From assembly GCA_021613535.1 (NCBI GenBank), contig CP075492.1:5642001-5706000 (forward strand): a stretch of DNA of 64,000 nucleotides, read 5' to 3'. The position numbers and the translations under genes are program-made. The DNA comes from Adineta vaga. Lineage: Eukaryota > Rotifera. Below, in pieces: positions 1 to 17,600 of the stretch (position 1 is its first letter; each line of letters begins with the position of its first letter). The notes beneath the pieces are model-generated. The model was not told the DNA's origin, searched no databases, and was given only the letters and a program-made list of their open reading frames with translations.

Positions 1-1378
1 AAATAAACTACATACCACATTGATTTAAAGTTGCATCATAATATTTATTGTTAGCACAATTACATGTATAATCAGGTAAATATTGTGAACAATTACAATA
101 GCCTGCTACTGGTGGACAAATTAATGTTGGAATACAATCATTATCATAGGCACATGTATCCGAATAATTACGACGTAAATCTAAAATAACAAAAATCATT
201 TGTTTCATTGAAAATAACAATCGCTCTTGACTTTCTTACAGCATCGTTCAAAATTCCAATCCCAAAAACTATCCGCACCACATACACATCGACTGTTATT
301 ACAAGAAAGTCCACGAGCTGAATCGCATTGTGCAGAGCCAACGACACATGTTTCATTAACTTTACGTTGTGTTTCTAGAAATATTAGACTTGATACAAAC
401 AAACACAAAGGCTTTCTCTCTCATATCTTACCACAAAGACTTGATGAATTTAAAAATGTTGCCGATGGACATGAACATGCTGATACATTCCATGCTTTTG
501 TTGCCGTACACGAACAAGTCCCATTACAAGCGAGTCCAGCTGATGATTTACATTGAGCTGAACCAACTGCACATGTGTCGCCATAAGTCAATGTATTGTT
601 GAGAATAAGTGTGCCTAATAAATTCGATCATTTCAACGGCAAATTCAGTATTAAATTTCAAACTTACAACTACTGTTTGTTGTATTGTATGTATAATACG
701 CATTGCATTTACAAAGACTATTCGTACAAACAAGTTGTAATGATGAATCACATTGACTTGATGATGTACAACCATCGTTATATTTCAAATACGAACCTAA
801 AATACAATGAAATTGAATTAGTTCTTTCCGAAAATAGTTCGATTGTTACATGAATTAGCTGTCGAATTCCATGTTAAAGAAGAAGTGCATACACAAAATC
901 CATTTGGACAATAGAGATTTTTTGATGACATACATTGACTTGAACCAGGATTACATGCTTCATTGTATGAAAGTGAATTATCAGCTGCAGTTGATGCTAA
1001 AATAGAATAAGGTAATTTCAATACATCTAAGCTCTTGATTAAAAAAAGAATAGACATACATTTTTGGCTAACTACTGCACCTACAACAGCTCCAATAACA
1101 ATTGCAAGTAAAACAGCACCACCAATAACGATACCAATGACAGCTTTTTTTTGTTTTTTAGGTTTGTCATCAAATATACCTTTCTAATTAACACAAAAAA
1201 GCGATGATATAGAAAAACATTCAGATCAATATGTATAACTTACATTCTTTAAATTCGGATCCCATGATGGTTGTCTATTGAAACCCTGTCCTTGATCTTC
1301 ATTTCCTGGAATTTGTCTTATTTGAACATTATCTTGAAATTGAATATTTCTCGGCGTTACTCGCGCTTGCTTTTGCAT
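1..1378 (-). CDS. Membrane protein with tandem cysteine-rich (EB-like) modules, partial
   Basis: Start chosen at the ATG at 1378. Seven exons are visible: 1378-1244, 1183-1060, 996-850, 796-668, 614-432, 374-240 and 180-16; the last ends in a donor (GTATG), so the 3' end lies off the left edge. The first 45 residues are polar (Q/P/N rich), with no signal peptide. Exon 2 carries a basic stretch (KPKKQKK) and one hydrophobic segment (about residues 60-83, rich in V/I/G/A), suggesting a single-pass type II anchor. Every following exon encodes one or more short Cys modules of the kind NxTCxxGSxQC...LxCxxxxCxC, similar to EB or EGF-like modules. All module exons are joined by phase-1 introns, and two junctions split a Cys codon after its first T. 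Probable extracellular or adhesive role; the exact family is not recognised. Confidence 0.75.
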
Positions 1379-2313
1379 GACGATTGCTTAATGTAATCGT
1401 CTAACAACCAACAGAAACGTCTTTTTATTTTATGTTACTACCGAAAATATTTAAAGTAGAAAGAAGTGTAAACAATTTTTCTTTTTCGTTGCAAAATCGA
1501 CGCTTTTTTTTCGTTTATGAAATCGAAAGAGTGAAGAAAAAAAATGGAACATACTGTTTGTTTTTGTCATCAAAAACAAAACAAACTGTGAGTTTCAATA
1601 TGATCATGCGTTAAAACTAACAGCAAAGAGAGAGAAAAGCATTAACAGATTTCACTTTATGTATTTACCTTTCAATGATTAACTAATGGAATTCAGTCAT
1701 TTAACAAATGGGCGTTTTTCATTTCGTTGTCCAAAGAGAAAACGTTATTTCACTACAACCCACGTTATTGAATTATCTTGTATTTGAAAAACACATGAGA
1801 ATAAGTTTTAGATAGTTAAAAATAACATTTCGGTCCAATTACCTTTTCGTAAAAAGATAATCAAAAGGAAATTTTTTCAATTTATGAAATAAATATATGA
1901 ATGTTGTTTTTGCAAATATATTTATTTTAACTATTGTAAACGATATGGTCTGTTTGCTTTTCGTCAACTATTCGACTTCAAATATTTTGGCCTTTATATG
2001 GATTTATATGCATAAATACGTGAATTTAATGCGGATATTGAAAGATTTCTTTACTTGCGATAGATATTTTTGACTTTCAAAGTATAAATTTCATGATAAC
2101 AATGTATGACTAATTTCTTCCGTCGATTAGAGAGATAGTTGTCAGCGTTCGCTGTCCTTCACTGATAAAATATAAAAGAAAATCTTTTGTTTTATGAATC
2201 ATTTTTCTTGCATATAATAAGATCAACATTGTCTTTTCATGTTTTACTTTGTGAGTTAGTATATTCATACAGATAGTGACGTCAACAATATCTTTTTTTC
2301 CATAATCATCGAA
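1379..2313. other. Divergent intergenic region
   Basis: About 0.9 kb of AT-rich sequence between the minus-strand cysteine-module gene and CHMP5. It should contain the promoters of both. No gene, RNA or long repeat was recognised in it. Confidence 0.5.
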
Positions 2314-3608
2314 ATGAATCGACTTTTTGGTAATTCAAAATCGAATGCAGTCCCTAGACCAACATTAAATGATACAGCAGCGACAATTGATTCACGAGTG
2401 GAAACGATCAATAAACAAATCGCTGCAGTTGATCAAGGTTAATTGATAAAAGAAGGACATATATTCACATGAATATCTAATTAATTCATTTCAGAATTAC
2501 AAGCATATAGTCGATTACCTCCGGCGAGAAAAGTTTGTCAATTGAATGATGAAACCATATTAATATACATTCAATTTGTTTATAGGCTAGTCAAAAATCA
2601 CGTGCAGTGGCACTTCTTAGTAAAAAGAAAATGTAGATAGATCAATTTCTTGTTTTCTTCCAAGATTTTTGTTTTAATCAATGAATACATTTAGGTATGA
2701 AAAGCAACGTATGAATTTAGAAGGACAAGCATCTAATATTGGTGCGACAGCTTTTGCTGTTAGTAATATTGAAACACAAAAACAAATGGTAGAAATGATT
2801 AGTTTTCAATTTTATTTGAATCTATGCGATTATTTTATAGTACAATGGATTACGAGATGCGAAAACACAATTAGCAAAAGGTTATAAAGATTTAAAAATC
2901 GATAAAGTTGAAGTAAGTATAATAATGATAGTGTATAGAAAAATAATTGTAGAAGAAATATTCTACAATTCAATAAAGTCTATAATTAAATTCAAGAATG
3001 ACTGGATAAGTAAAGATTTGATTATAAAAAAAAAGAGTTACTATCATAAAATAGCTCTTCAATAAGAGTTTAAGATTGAAATGAAGTGTAACAATCGTTT
3101 ATATGATTCTTTTCAAGTGTAAGAATATTTCACACTTAATTCAACATACAGGGTACATATTTGAAGCTTAATCAATTGTTAAATGCTATTCTTAGGCACT
3201 TATGGATGATCTTGATGATCAACTTCTTGATCAAGAAGATATGAATGAGATGTTCAGTCGACCTATCGGTCAAGATACATGTATGACTGATGCTGATCTT
3301 GAAAATGGTATTTACGAAAAGAAATATTACATTCGAACTAATTTCTTTTAAATTCTTTTCAAGAATTAGCTAATCTTGCTGAATCTGAATATGGTATGGA
3401 CTCAAATGCTATGTATAATGATTTACATGCACCTAGTGTGCCTGTTCAACCGATTGATACTGGTTTTACTCCTGCACCGCCGACAGCAACAGTTCGTATT
3501 TCATATTATTTTCATCTTTCATAAATATTGTTTAATTTCCATTAGGGTAGTGTTGCCGTTGATGAATTTGGTCTACCAAAACTTTCAGCAACAGGAATGA
3601 AAAGTTAA
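2314..3608 (+). CDS. CHMP5: Charged multivesicular body protein 5 (ESCRT-III, Vps60)
   Basis: Eight exons: 2314-2437, 2495-2532, 2586-2632, 2695-2788, 2841-2912, 3196-3307, 3364-3491 and 3546-3608; they sum to 678 bases, 225 residues, close to the roughly 219 of animal CHMP5. The N terminus MNRLFG is the CHMP5 hallmark. Residues about 12-45 (LNDTAATIDSRVETINKQI) match the Snf7-type alpha-1 helix, followed by the basic KSRAVALLSKKKM helix and the YEKQRMNLEGQ helix. The C terminus carries VAVDEFGLPKL, matching the conserved CHMP5 tail. CHMP5 is a late, regulatory ESCRT-III subunit at endosomes that binds LIP5/Vta1 and so controls Vps4 disassembly. Intron 5 (2913-3195, 283 bases) is much longer than the others. 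An AATAAA lies about 40 bases after the stop. Confidence 0.93.
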
Positions 3609-3665
3609 ATGTAATTTGTTTTCTATATAGTATTTTATTTACAAATAAAAATTTAATGATTCATT

Positions 3666-4202
3666 TTAAAAACATTTTTTATAACAAGACATTCTACCCA
3701 TAATAGTCCATCTGACACAACGACATTTACCTGAACAACATTGATAATCTCGAGCACAAAAACTATCGGTTAAACGACATGCTTCTTGACTTGTAGCACC
3801 TAGATGTGTTCCAGGTCCACCATATGAATAATAATACGACGAAGATATTGGTAACATAAATGATGAGGGTTGACCGAGATCACGTAAATCACGTGCAAAT
3901 TGTTCAGGATGAAAACGACGAGATTGAACAAATGTTGGAGAACGTTCTCGAGTACGAAAGTTTTTATATTGTTGTTTATAAAAAACTTTTGATGGATTAA
4001 CACCCAATTTTGATGGATCAGTATTTAAATTTGTCGGACGAATTCGACCAGATGATTGACCGTAAAGTTCTTTAACTAAAATATTTATTTTTCTTTCTTC
4101 TCAAGAATTATTTTCAATTAGAATGAATTATTTACCTGCATCAAGTTGACGCTTATTTGTTAACAAAACAAAAACAGTTCCAAAAAGAATTAATCGTATC
4201 AT
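3666..4202 (-). CDS. Small secreted cysteine-rich peptide precursor
   Basis: Two exons, 4202-4136 and 4075-3666, joined in frame to give 158 residues. The first exon is a signal peptide (MIRLILFGTVFVLL then a polar end). A long basic, Tyr/Ser/Arg-rich middle follows, and the last ~38 residues hold eight cysteines in the order C-x6-C-x5-CC-x3-C-x-C-x10-C-x3-C. The CC pair and spacing resemble small inhibitor-knot-like disulphide domains, but no family is assigned. Upstream basic residues (RTRERS, SRRFHPEQ) might be processed. Likely secreted; function unknown. It is convergent with CHMP5, with only 57 bases between the stops. Confidence 0.7.
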
Positions 4203-5045
4203 GTGGACTTTTCTTTGTCAGAAGACACACCTACAAAATGAAGTTGAACTTTTTTTTTCTTCTCTTAACAGAATGACGACGGTCATATCTTTTTCTTAAC
4301 AGGTCATACACTGATATTGTCTCTCGTTCTTTCTCTTCCGTCGAGCAGACGACTAAGACAGAGAGAGAGGTCATATAATCTTGAGAACGGAAAAAGATAT
4401 AAAGCTGATTGACATTGCTCACCTAGTCAAATATTTAGAAAGGGATGAAATTTACTTTCAAGTCGACCGGTACTAAAGTTAAAAAACGTATGCATACACA
4501 GCAAGAATGAGTAGATAAATCTTTTAAAAAATCAAAGTTTGGATAATTAATAAACCAGGAGAACAAATTTATTTTCTATCTTCAAATGTTCTCATACATC
4601 GTTTTACGATATCATTAAGAACACGACTGATCTATTTCGAACATTCATAGTCTTAATGGTACTTTGACTTATGGATATAAAAAGCATTGAAGATAATTAA
4701 TTAGCATGATGTTGCATTTGTTCACGTTTCTTAAAAGCAAAATGTTTCAACCACTGATATTCAAACTATGGATGTAGAGTAAATCTATTTTTTGAATCAT
4801 CATTTACTAAAGCGTACACCTTCAATCTCTTTAACTTTTTATAATAACTGTCGAACTGTCTCAGAAACAGAAGACAATCTTCATGCGACCTCCAAACTCT
4901 ACTTTTCGTGCGTTTCATAACAGGTTCGGTATGGTATAGAGTCGCTACTATAAATGTTTGTACTATCTTTTTTTATCATGACGAATAAGGTAAGAAAAGA
5001 GACTGCATATAAAAGAACCGTCAGATACATATCTATTTGCATACT
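4203..5045. other. Divergent intergenic region upstream of the P450
   Basis: About 0.84 kb separating the secreted peptide gene (-) and the cytochrome P450 (+). A short open stretch at 4231-4422 has no homology or splice context. Apart from the TATA box near 5006, nothing is recognised. Confidence 0.5.
5006..5015 (+). promoter_or_regulatory. Probable TATA box of the P450 gene
   Basis: CATATAAAAG lies about 31-40 bases before the ATG at 5046. Transcription would then start almost at the ATG, giving a very short 5' leader. Inferred from position and consensus only. Confidence 0.45.
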
Positions 5046-6572
5046 ATGTTATTAATATTCTTTGTTTCTGTATGCGTAACATTGCTATGTTTTACTCTAC
5101 TGACTATCTATTGGAAAATAATTCGTCCATCGAAATCTATCTACGATATTCTTTGGAGTCAAGGTGTGCCCAGTGAACCTTTTATTCCAATTATTGGTCA
5201 AACACTTGAATTACGTCGTTATCGTGAAGAAGGTCAATTATTAGAATATCATAAAAAATTAACGAAAAAATATGGATTACGTTATGTGTTCAGTATGGGT
5301 CCGTATCCTCGTCTTGTTATTCAAGAACCTGAATTAATTGGTGATGTTCTTGGACGAACACAAGCCGAACATTTCTATAAACCAGCTGATCTTAGTTTTC
5401 GTTTAAAACCTTTGATTGGTACTCAAAATCTTCTTGTTAGTAATGGTAAAGAACATGATCGTGCACGAAAAATGCTAAATCCTGCATTTCATTCTGATAA
5501 TCTTCAATCTATGATATCAATTATGACCGAGCATACGATGAAAGCAATTCATAATCTTCTTGAATCATCTTCAACTATTGATCTAGCTAAACAATTCAAT
5601 AGTTTAACATTATCGATTATTATTTCAAGTGCATTAGGAACAAATTCGGAAGTCGATTCGAATACTGAAGAAATCATTGCACAAACATTTAAAGAAATTT
5701 TAGCAGCTCTTTTTTATCGTCTTGCACGAATGATCATGTTTATTCCTATTGTATCACAATTACCATTCTGGAAAAAGAATATTATTGATCAAGGTAGTAA
5801 AGAACTGGATAGATTCATACAAAAAATTATCAATGATCGACGACAAGGACGGTCACAGAGTCAATGTATTAATGCAGATCTTCTTGATTTACTTGTCTCT
5901 GCTGTTGATAATCAAGGACATGAATTTACGAATCAAGAAATTAAAGATCAAGCATTAACATTTATTCTCGCCGGTCATGAAACAACAAGTAATTTGATGG
6001 AATGGATAATGTATGAATTAATGACAAATCCATCTGTATATCAAGCTTGTCAAGATGAAGTCGATCGAGTTTTACCCAATGGTCTTATTCCAACTTATGT
6101 ACATTTGAATCAATTACCAATTATTGAATCTGTCTTACAAGAGACACTTCGTTTGTATCCACCGGCACCATTCTTTATTCGCCAATGTATTCATGAACAA
6201 ACAATAGGAAAGACAACGAATCATCCATTACGAATTCCAATTGGAACAACAATTCTTGTTAATGCATATGCCGTTCACCGACGAACTGAATTTTGGTCAC
6301 GACCAAATGAATTTGATTATACACGATGGTTACGTGATCCAACTACTGGTTTAAAACCTAAACTATCACATCCTTTTTGTTATCTACCATTTGCTGCTGG
6401 ACCACGAAATTGTATCGGTCAAAATTTTGCTTTACTAGAAGCTAAAGTTATATTAGCCATGTTTGTACAACACTGCCATTTTGAATTAGAAGCAGGACAA
6501 CAGATAATACCTGAAATTCGAATAACTATGCGACCTAAATATGGTCTTCGAGCACGAATTAGTAAAAGATAA
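5046..6572 (+). CDS. Cytochrome P450, microsomal, CYP3/CYP4-clan-like
   Basis: A single uninterrupted frame of 508 residues. The first ATG is at 5046; the frame opens slightly earlier, but only at a TTG. An N-terminal membrane anchor (about residues 1-22) is followed by a proline-containing hinge. Diagnostic P450 motifs are present: I-helix AGHETTSN (near residue 308), K-helix ETLRLYPP with the ExxR pair, a PERF-like FDYTRW segment, and the haem loop FAAGPRNCIGQNFAL with the axial Cys. All catalytic motifs are intact, so it should be a functional ER mono-oxygenase using NADPH-P450 reductase. Exact CYP family and substrate cannot be given. It is unusual in this window for having no intron over 1.5 kb. 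Confidence 0.93.
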   Translation: MLLIFFVSVCVTLLCFTLLTIYWKIIRPSKSIYDILWSQGVPSEPFIPIIGQTLELRRYREEGQLLEYHKKLTKKYGLRYVFSMGPYPRLVIQEPELIGDVLGRTQAEHFYKPADLSFRLKPLIGTQNLLVSNGKEHDRARKMLNPAFHSDNLQSMISIMTEHTMKAIHNLLESSSTIDLAKQFNSLTLSIIISSALGTNSEVDSNTEEIIAQTFKEILAALFYRLARMIMFIPIVSQLPFWKKNIIDQGSKELDRFIQKIINDRRQGRSQSQCINADLLDLLVSAVDNQGHEFTNQEIKDQALTFILAGHETTSNLMEWIMYELMTNPSVYQACQDEVDRVLPNGLIPTYVHLNQLPIIESVLQETLRLYPPAPFFIRQCIHEQTIGKTTNHPLRIPIGTTILVNAYAVHRRTEFWSRPNEFDYTRWLRDPTTGLKPKLSHPFCYLPFAAGPRNCIGQNFALLEAKVILAMFVQHCHFELEAGQQIIPEIRITMRPKYGLRARISKR

Positions 6573-7048
6573 GTGATTTGTAATTCATTTCTCATCAATA
6601 TTGTCTGTTTGATTGTACTCAATGATGCATCATTCTTTTCTGTTTATTTATTCTACAAAAAAGAAACTATTGTCTGATGATGAAAATCATTGGAACGTAA
6701 TTATTCTTCAAAAGAACTGATAGGTTTATTAGATAAACTGTAATTCAATTGTTTGTTTCATCAAGCATAGATTTTTTTTTGTTGTTTATATTCTATATTA
6801 AATATCGGAATTTTCACGCTTATCGGATATTTATTAATGGTGAAAAAACGGCGAATGTCTTTTCTTCCCTCTCAAATTCAATAATACGAAAATTGAATTG
6901 TAAGATATAAATAAATGATTTTCTTATGGAATATTGTCTGTGGTAATGAGTTCAATAGATTTTATTGATCAAGAAAAGAAAATCACAAAAGAATAAAATA
7001 ATTTTTCTGGAATGTTCTGTTTTTTTTATGAGTAAATTTATTTGTCTT
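6573..7048. other. Convergent intergenic region, P450 and tektin-1 3' ends
   Basis: About 480 bases of AT-rich sequence between two converging genes, with AATAAA-like hexamers for both directions. No gene seen. Confidence 0.5.
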
Positions 7049-13362
<6,314 letters not shown>

Positions 13363-13698
13363 AGCTGTTAGACGTACAAGTTTGTTATAAAAATTTCAGC
13401 TGATGATAAAAAGTAAAACAACTCAAACATATTGCCATTGACAATGGATGTAACTATAACAAAGCCCTCATCATGCGAATCGATAGATGTCGCTAGAAAA
13501 TTTTTCCAAATCAATTCGATTTGATTTTTTATTCTGAGAAAAAAAACATAAAAAGTTTTTTTTATTAAATTCTGATCGATATTCAATTTGAAATACAAAC
13601 TTGACTTTTTTTTCCTTCGGGATTGCTTGTTTTGATCATTGTTTACCAGTTCATATACATACATATACTCATTCGAACGGAAGACAAGACATCTCATC
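13363..13698. promoter_or_regulatory. Shared divergent promoter region, tektin-1 and SCOC
   Basis: 336 bases separate the two divergent start codons, so both promoters must overlap or adjoin unless a 5' exon lies elsewhere. The sequence CAG at 13365-13367 (minus strand) looks like a 3' splice site just before the tektin ATG. Confidence 0.45.
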
Positions 13699-14031
13699 AT
13701 GGCTCAAACTTCGGATAATGATCAAAGTTCAATGGCTGCAACTATTATTACCAATAATAATAATGGAAATAATATCGAAAGTGATCCTGATTCATTATCA
13801 ACACATTCGCGTACATCTTACGACTTAAATTATAATTCCGAAGAAGAAGAAGAAAAACAACGTTTAATCAATCAAGTGTTAACATTACAGAAAACTCTTG
13901 ATGATCTTTCACATCGTGTTGATAGTGTCAAGGAGGAAAATTTTAAATTACGTTCAGAAAATCAAGTTCTAGGACAATATATTGAAAATTTAATGGCTGC
14001 ATCGAATGTTTTTCAAATGACAAATAAATAA
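13699..14031 (+). CDS. SCOC: Short coiled-coil protein (SCOC)
   Basis: Single exon of 110 residues, starting at the ATG at 13699. The N-terminal ~50 residues are Ser/Asn-rich. From about residue 51 the sequence [18 protein letters not shown], then [20 protein letters not shown] and [16 protein letters not shown], is nearly identical to the SCOC core and forms a parallel coiled coil. SCOC (UNC-69 in worms) binds the Golgi GTPases ARL1/ARL3 and FEZ/UNC-76 and acts in Golgi traffic, axon growth and autophagy. The family is usually about 80-160 residues. It shares a short divergent region with tektin-1. Confidence 0.93.
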   Translation: MAQTSDNDQSSMAATIITNNNNGNNIESDPDSLSTHSRTSYDLNYNSEEEEEKQRLINQVLTLQKTLDDLSHRVDSVKEENFKLRSENQVLGQYIENLMAASNVFQMTNK

Positions 14032-14680
14032 ATTGATTTTGTTTTTTTCGTACGATAATTTGATCGATTTTCTAGTCAGCATAAAACGGGAGAAACAATA
14101 TTAATCAACGCTTTTTTTCTGTATTGTGTTTTGTTTTTGTATACATTTTAATCTCGTTTTTATTCGAAATAAATATGGATATTATCGCTAGATGCAAAAT
14201 GATCGTATTATTTATTTTCAACTTTCAAATCATAGATATTTGATTGAGAGAGTTTATGGGAAATATCTTTTTTTTCGTCAATTGTTTGAATAAACAAACG
14301 ATAGTAAATATATATATATTCAGTTTAATCATAAGTAGCAAAACAAAAGTCAAACGCGAAAAACAAGAAAGAAAAAAAAACGTTCTCTATTCATTTTTTT
14401 TTGTCTTTACAGATCATCATTCTCCAACGTGTCAATAGTGGCCTGAGGATAAGAGACAATAAAACTAAAAAACAGAATGAAACAAAAGCAATGATTAGAG
14501 TAATACACGCACACACATATACAATAAATTTTGTCATAATGATATTCAGATACACATAGCCAATTGATACCGGAAGATAAAAATATATATATATATGATG
14601 TGAATCAGTTTCATTTCATGGCAAATCACAGCTAAGACAAGAAAGAAAAACATGGAATGTAAGAAAAAGAAATGAAAGAG
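14032..14680. other. Convergent intergenic region after SCOC
   Basis: About 650 bases with an AATAAA near 14168, TA-rich runs (14305-14318, 14583-14597) and no recognisable gene. Confidence 0.5.
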
Positions 14681-17600
14681 TTAAGCTAAGGTTGATATCG
14701 TTTGTTGAACAGGTTCATTTGTATGATCAATTGATAAAGAATTACTTTCTAAATCTTCATCTTCTTCATCAAGATCATCTTCATTTTCGCCTTCGTCATC
14801 ATCGTCATCTTCGTCAGTTAATTCACTGGAATCATCTTCATCTGTTGAATTTTGTGGTAAAGTTTCATCACGATTTGCTTGAAGATGATATGATGATGTC
14901 GATGGAATTAATGGCATTGCTGATGTGGAATCAAGGAGAGATAACATTACAGATGGTTGAGATAAATGTTTCTTCATATGTCGATCAAGATTGGTTTGTT
15001 GACCAAAACATTTATCACAATGTGTACAACGAAATGGTCGTTCACGTTTATGAATATTTCGGATATGTCGTTGTAAATTGGATGAAATGGAAAAGCTTCG
15101 ATTACAGAATTTGCAAACATATGGTTGTTCTCGTGAAAAAAAAGAAAGAAAACGAAATACATGATTAGAATTTTCATAGAAATTCGTCTAATAGAAATAA
15201 CTCGAATACGAATAGTTAAGTATACTTATCTGTATGTGTTCTTAGATGTCGAGTCAAATTGGCACTTCGTGGAAATGTTTTCGAACAGTATGAACAGCAG
15301 TATCGATCTCGGTTTCGAATAGACATTGCTGGTGTTGGTAGAAGATCATTTGTAAGAAACTTTTTCTCTATTAATGACATATTCGGTGGACTTGATGATG
15401 ATGATACTGGTGTTAATGGTCTATGTTCATCATATTCTTTAATTTGTTTTTTTGTTAATGATAATAACTGTTGATGTTGATCATCTTCTTCTTCATCGTC
15501 ATCATCTTCGTCATCTTCATCATTCTGTTCTTTTTTAAACTTTTTCTCATGATTATCTCCGAAAACATGTGAAACACGTTGACAATTGATATCAATTCGT
15601 TTATTTCCAATTGAATAATCAATTGGTTGATCAAAAGATAAGTGTCTTGTGCGTTTCAATGTTTTAGATAAATCAATAGGTTCTTCAATTTTCTTCGTTA
15701 GTGGTAGTGGTAGGGGTGGTGGCGGTGGTGGTGTACAAGCAGTTTTAATAAATGGAAGTAATGCAGATAAATCTGAAGTAATCATTCCATTTCGTTCTTT
15801 ACATGAACTTCTACGAAGAAAATGTTCTTTTTTTTCTAACAAAGAAAGTTTATAAAAAAGATAGATTACCGATGTTTATTCAAAGCAACAGGACTTTGAA
15901 ACGTTTGTCGACAATCTTTACATTCAATTTGTGCTTTAGCATTCGCATGCGAACGTTTATGTCGACATAGATTAGAAAATTGAGTATACGATTTAGTACA
16001 AAACTAAAACAAAATAATAACAATAGAATCGATATTTTCCTTTTTCGAATTGCATTTCTTCTTACTTCACATTTCCATGGTTTAACACTTGAATGAATAT
16101 TTCGATGTTGTTTTAAACCCGATGATGTTTGAAAACTTTTGCCACAATCATTACATGTATAAAGACGATTTTCACATTCACTTGCTTCACTTGAGTTGGA
16201 TGTATTTTGATGATTATTTATAGGTTCGTACATTCTAAAATAGATACTCAAATAGATTTCTTCCTTGCCGGAAGTTGTCGTCTTCTAACGACGACATACA
16301 TTCTTTTAAATTAAAGTTTGACTGATTAAATATGAATTAGAGAGAGAGACAGACAGAGCAAAGAGACACACACATATGCACACTGTCTTTTTTTTCCTTC
16401 TCTCCTCTTCAGTGTATTAAAATTCAACAGAATAACATTATTGTTTTCACATCTCTGCTCAAGGCATTCTTTCTCTCGTTATTCAATAATATTAACAACA
16501 AACCAATATTCTAATTAACAGTTTTTTCTTTCCCCCAATAAGAATAACAATATACACCCAATGGCGAATATGAATGAATCTTTTCTTACCTTTGTTCACG
16601 ATTATCTTGTTCATTTTCATCAGGTTCCATTAATAAATGATCATTTATTATTGGTTCTTCTAGTGCTAGAATATTCAAAAGAAGAAAGAAAGAAAAATGA
16701 AAGATAAAGTAGACATCGATCAATGTGAATGTCTTTCTTTACCTTCTTCATCTTGATTTGTACATCTCATTATGATTCGTTTTCTATTTTGTTCGTCCTC
16801 TGCATTTTCATTTGTCAATTGAAAATTATTTGATTTATTAATAATCGTTGGTTGTTCTAAATGGATAAAATTCAATTTCACACATCAGAAACGATATCAT
16901 TATCCATCAATTCGTTCGATCAATACATTTCTGCATGTTTCAAAGAAATAAAAAATGATAATGAGTATATAGATGTGTCTCATCCATTTGGTGCCCTGCT
17001 TGCTACCTGATGACTTACTTGACATGCTTGCCTTGTTCTCATTCAAATGAAAAGACATGAAATTGTCGTTGAATGAATTTTATCTTTTCTCCCTCTCTCT
17101 CTCTCTCTCTCTCTCACTCCTTTTTCTTCTCATTCTCTTTCTCTTACTTGAATATGACTTAAAAAGAGACATGCCAATATATTTCTTTCGTTCTCCTTCA
17201 GACAAATGATTCCACCTGAGCGAATTCGTTGTTGAATCTTTCATTCTTTTCTTTCTTTTCGTTCGAGCTAGCTCGAAGGGTAATTATATCTTTTTCTCTC
17301 TTTACTCAATTTTCAGACGATGATTATCCATGCTGTGAGCTTGTCACCTCATTCATAAGAGAGAGAGAATCTAGATAGATATCGTAAATATGACACTGCT
17401 GTCTTTCTCTCTCTCTCTCTTCTACTCCTTTTTTTTATGATCGTGTGTAATCCTCAACTGAATCAACATACATAGAATGAAGATAATATTCAGACAACAA
17501 ACGCGAGGTAAAGTGAAAGGAAGAGATAAGTTTTCGATGTGCACATCTCGAATTTTTTTTTGTTAAATGCACACACCTACACAGGTCAATATTTGTCCAT

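Noticed and set aside
3666-4202. Calling the small cysteine-rich peptide a venom-type toxin
   Set aside because: The cysteine spacing alone is not specific; nothing else supports such a role.
4231-4422. Short minus-strand frame
   Set aside because: Low-complexity start, no homology and no coherent splice sites.
14692-15168. A 158-codon plus-strand frame rich in His/Leu
   Set aside because: Antisense shadow of the zinc fingers and acidic tail of the MECOM-like gene.
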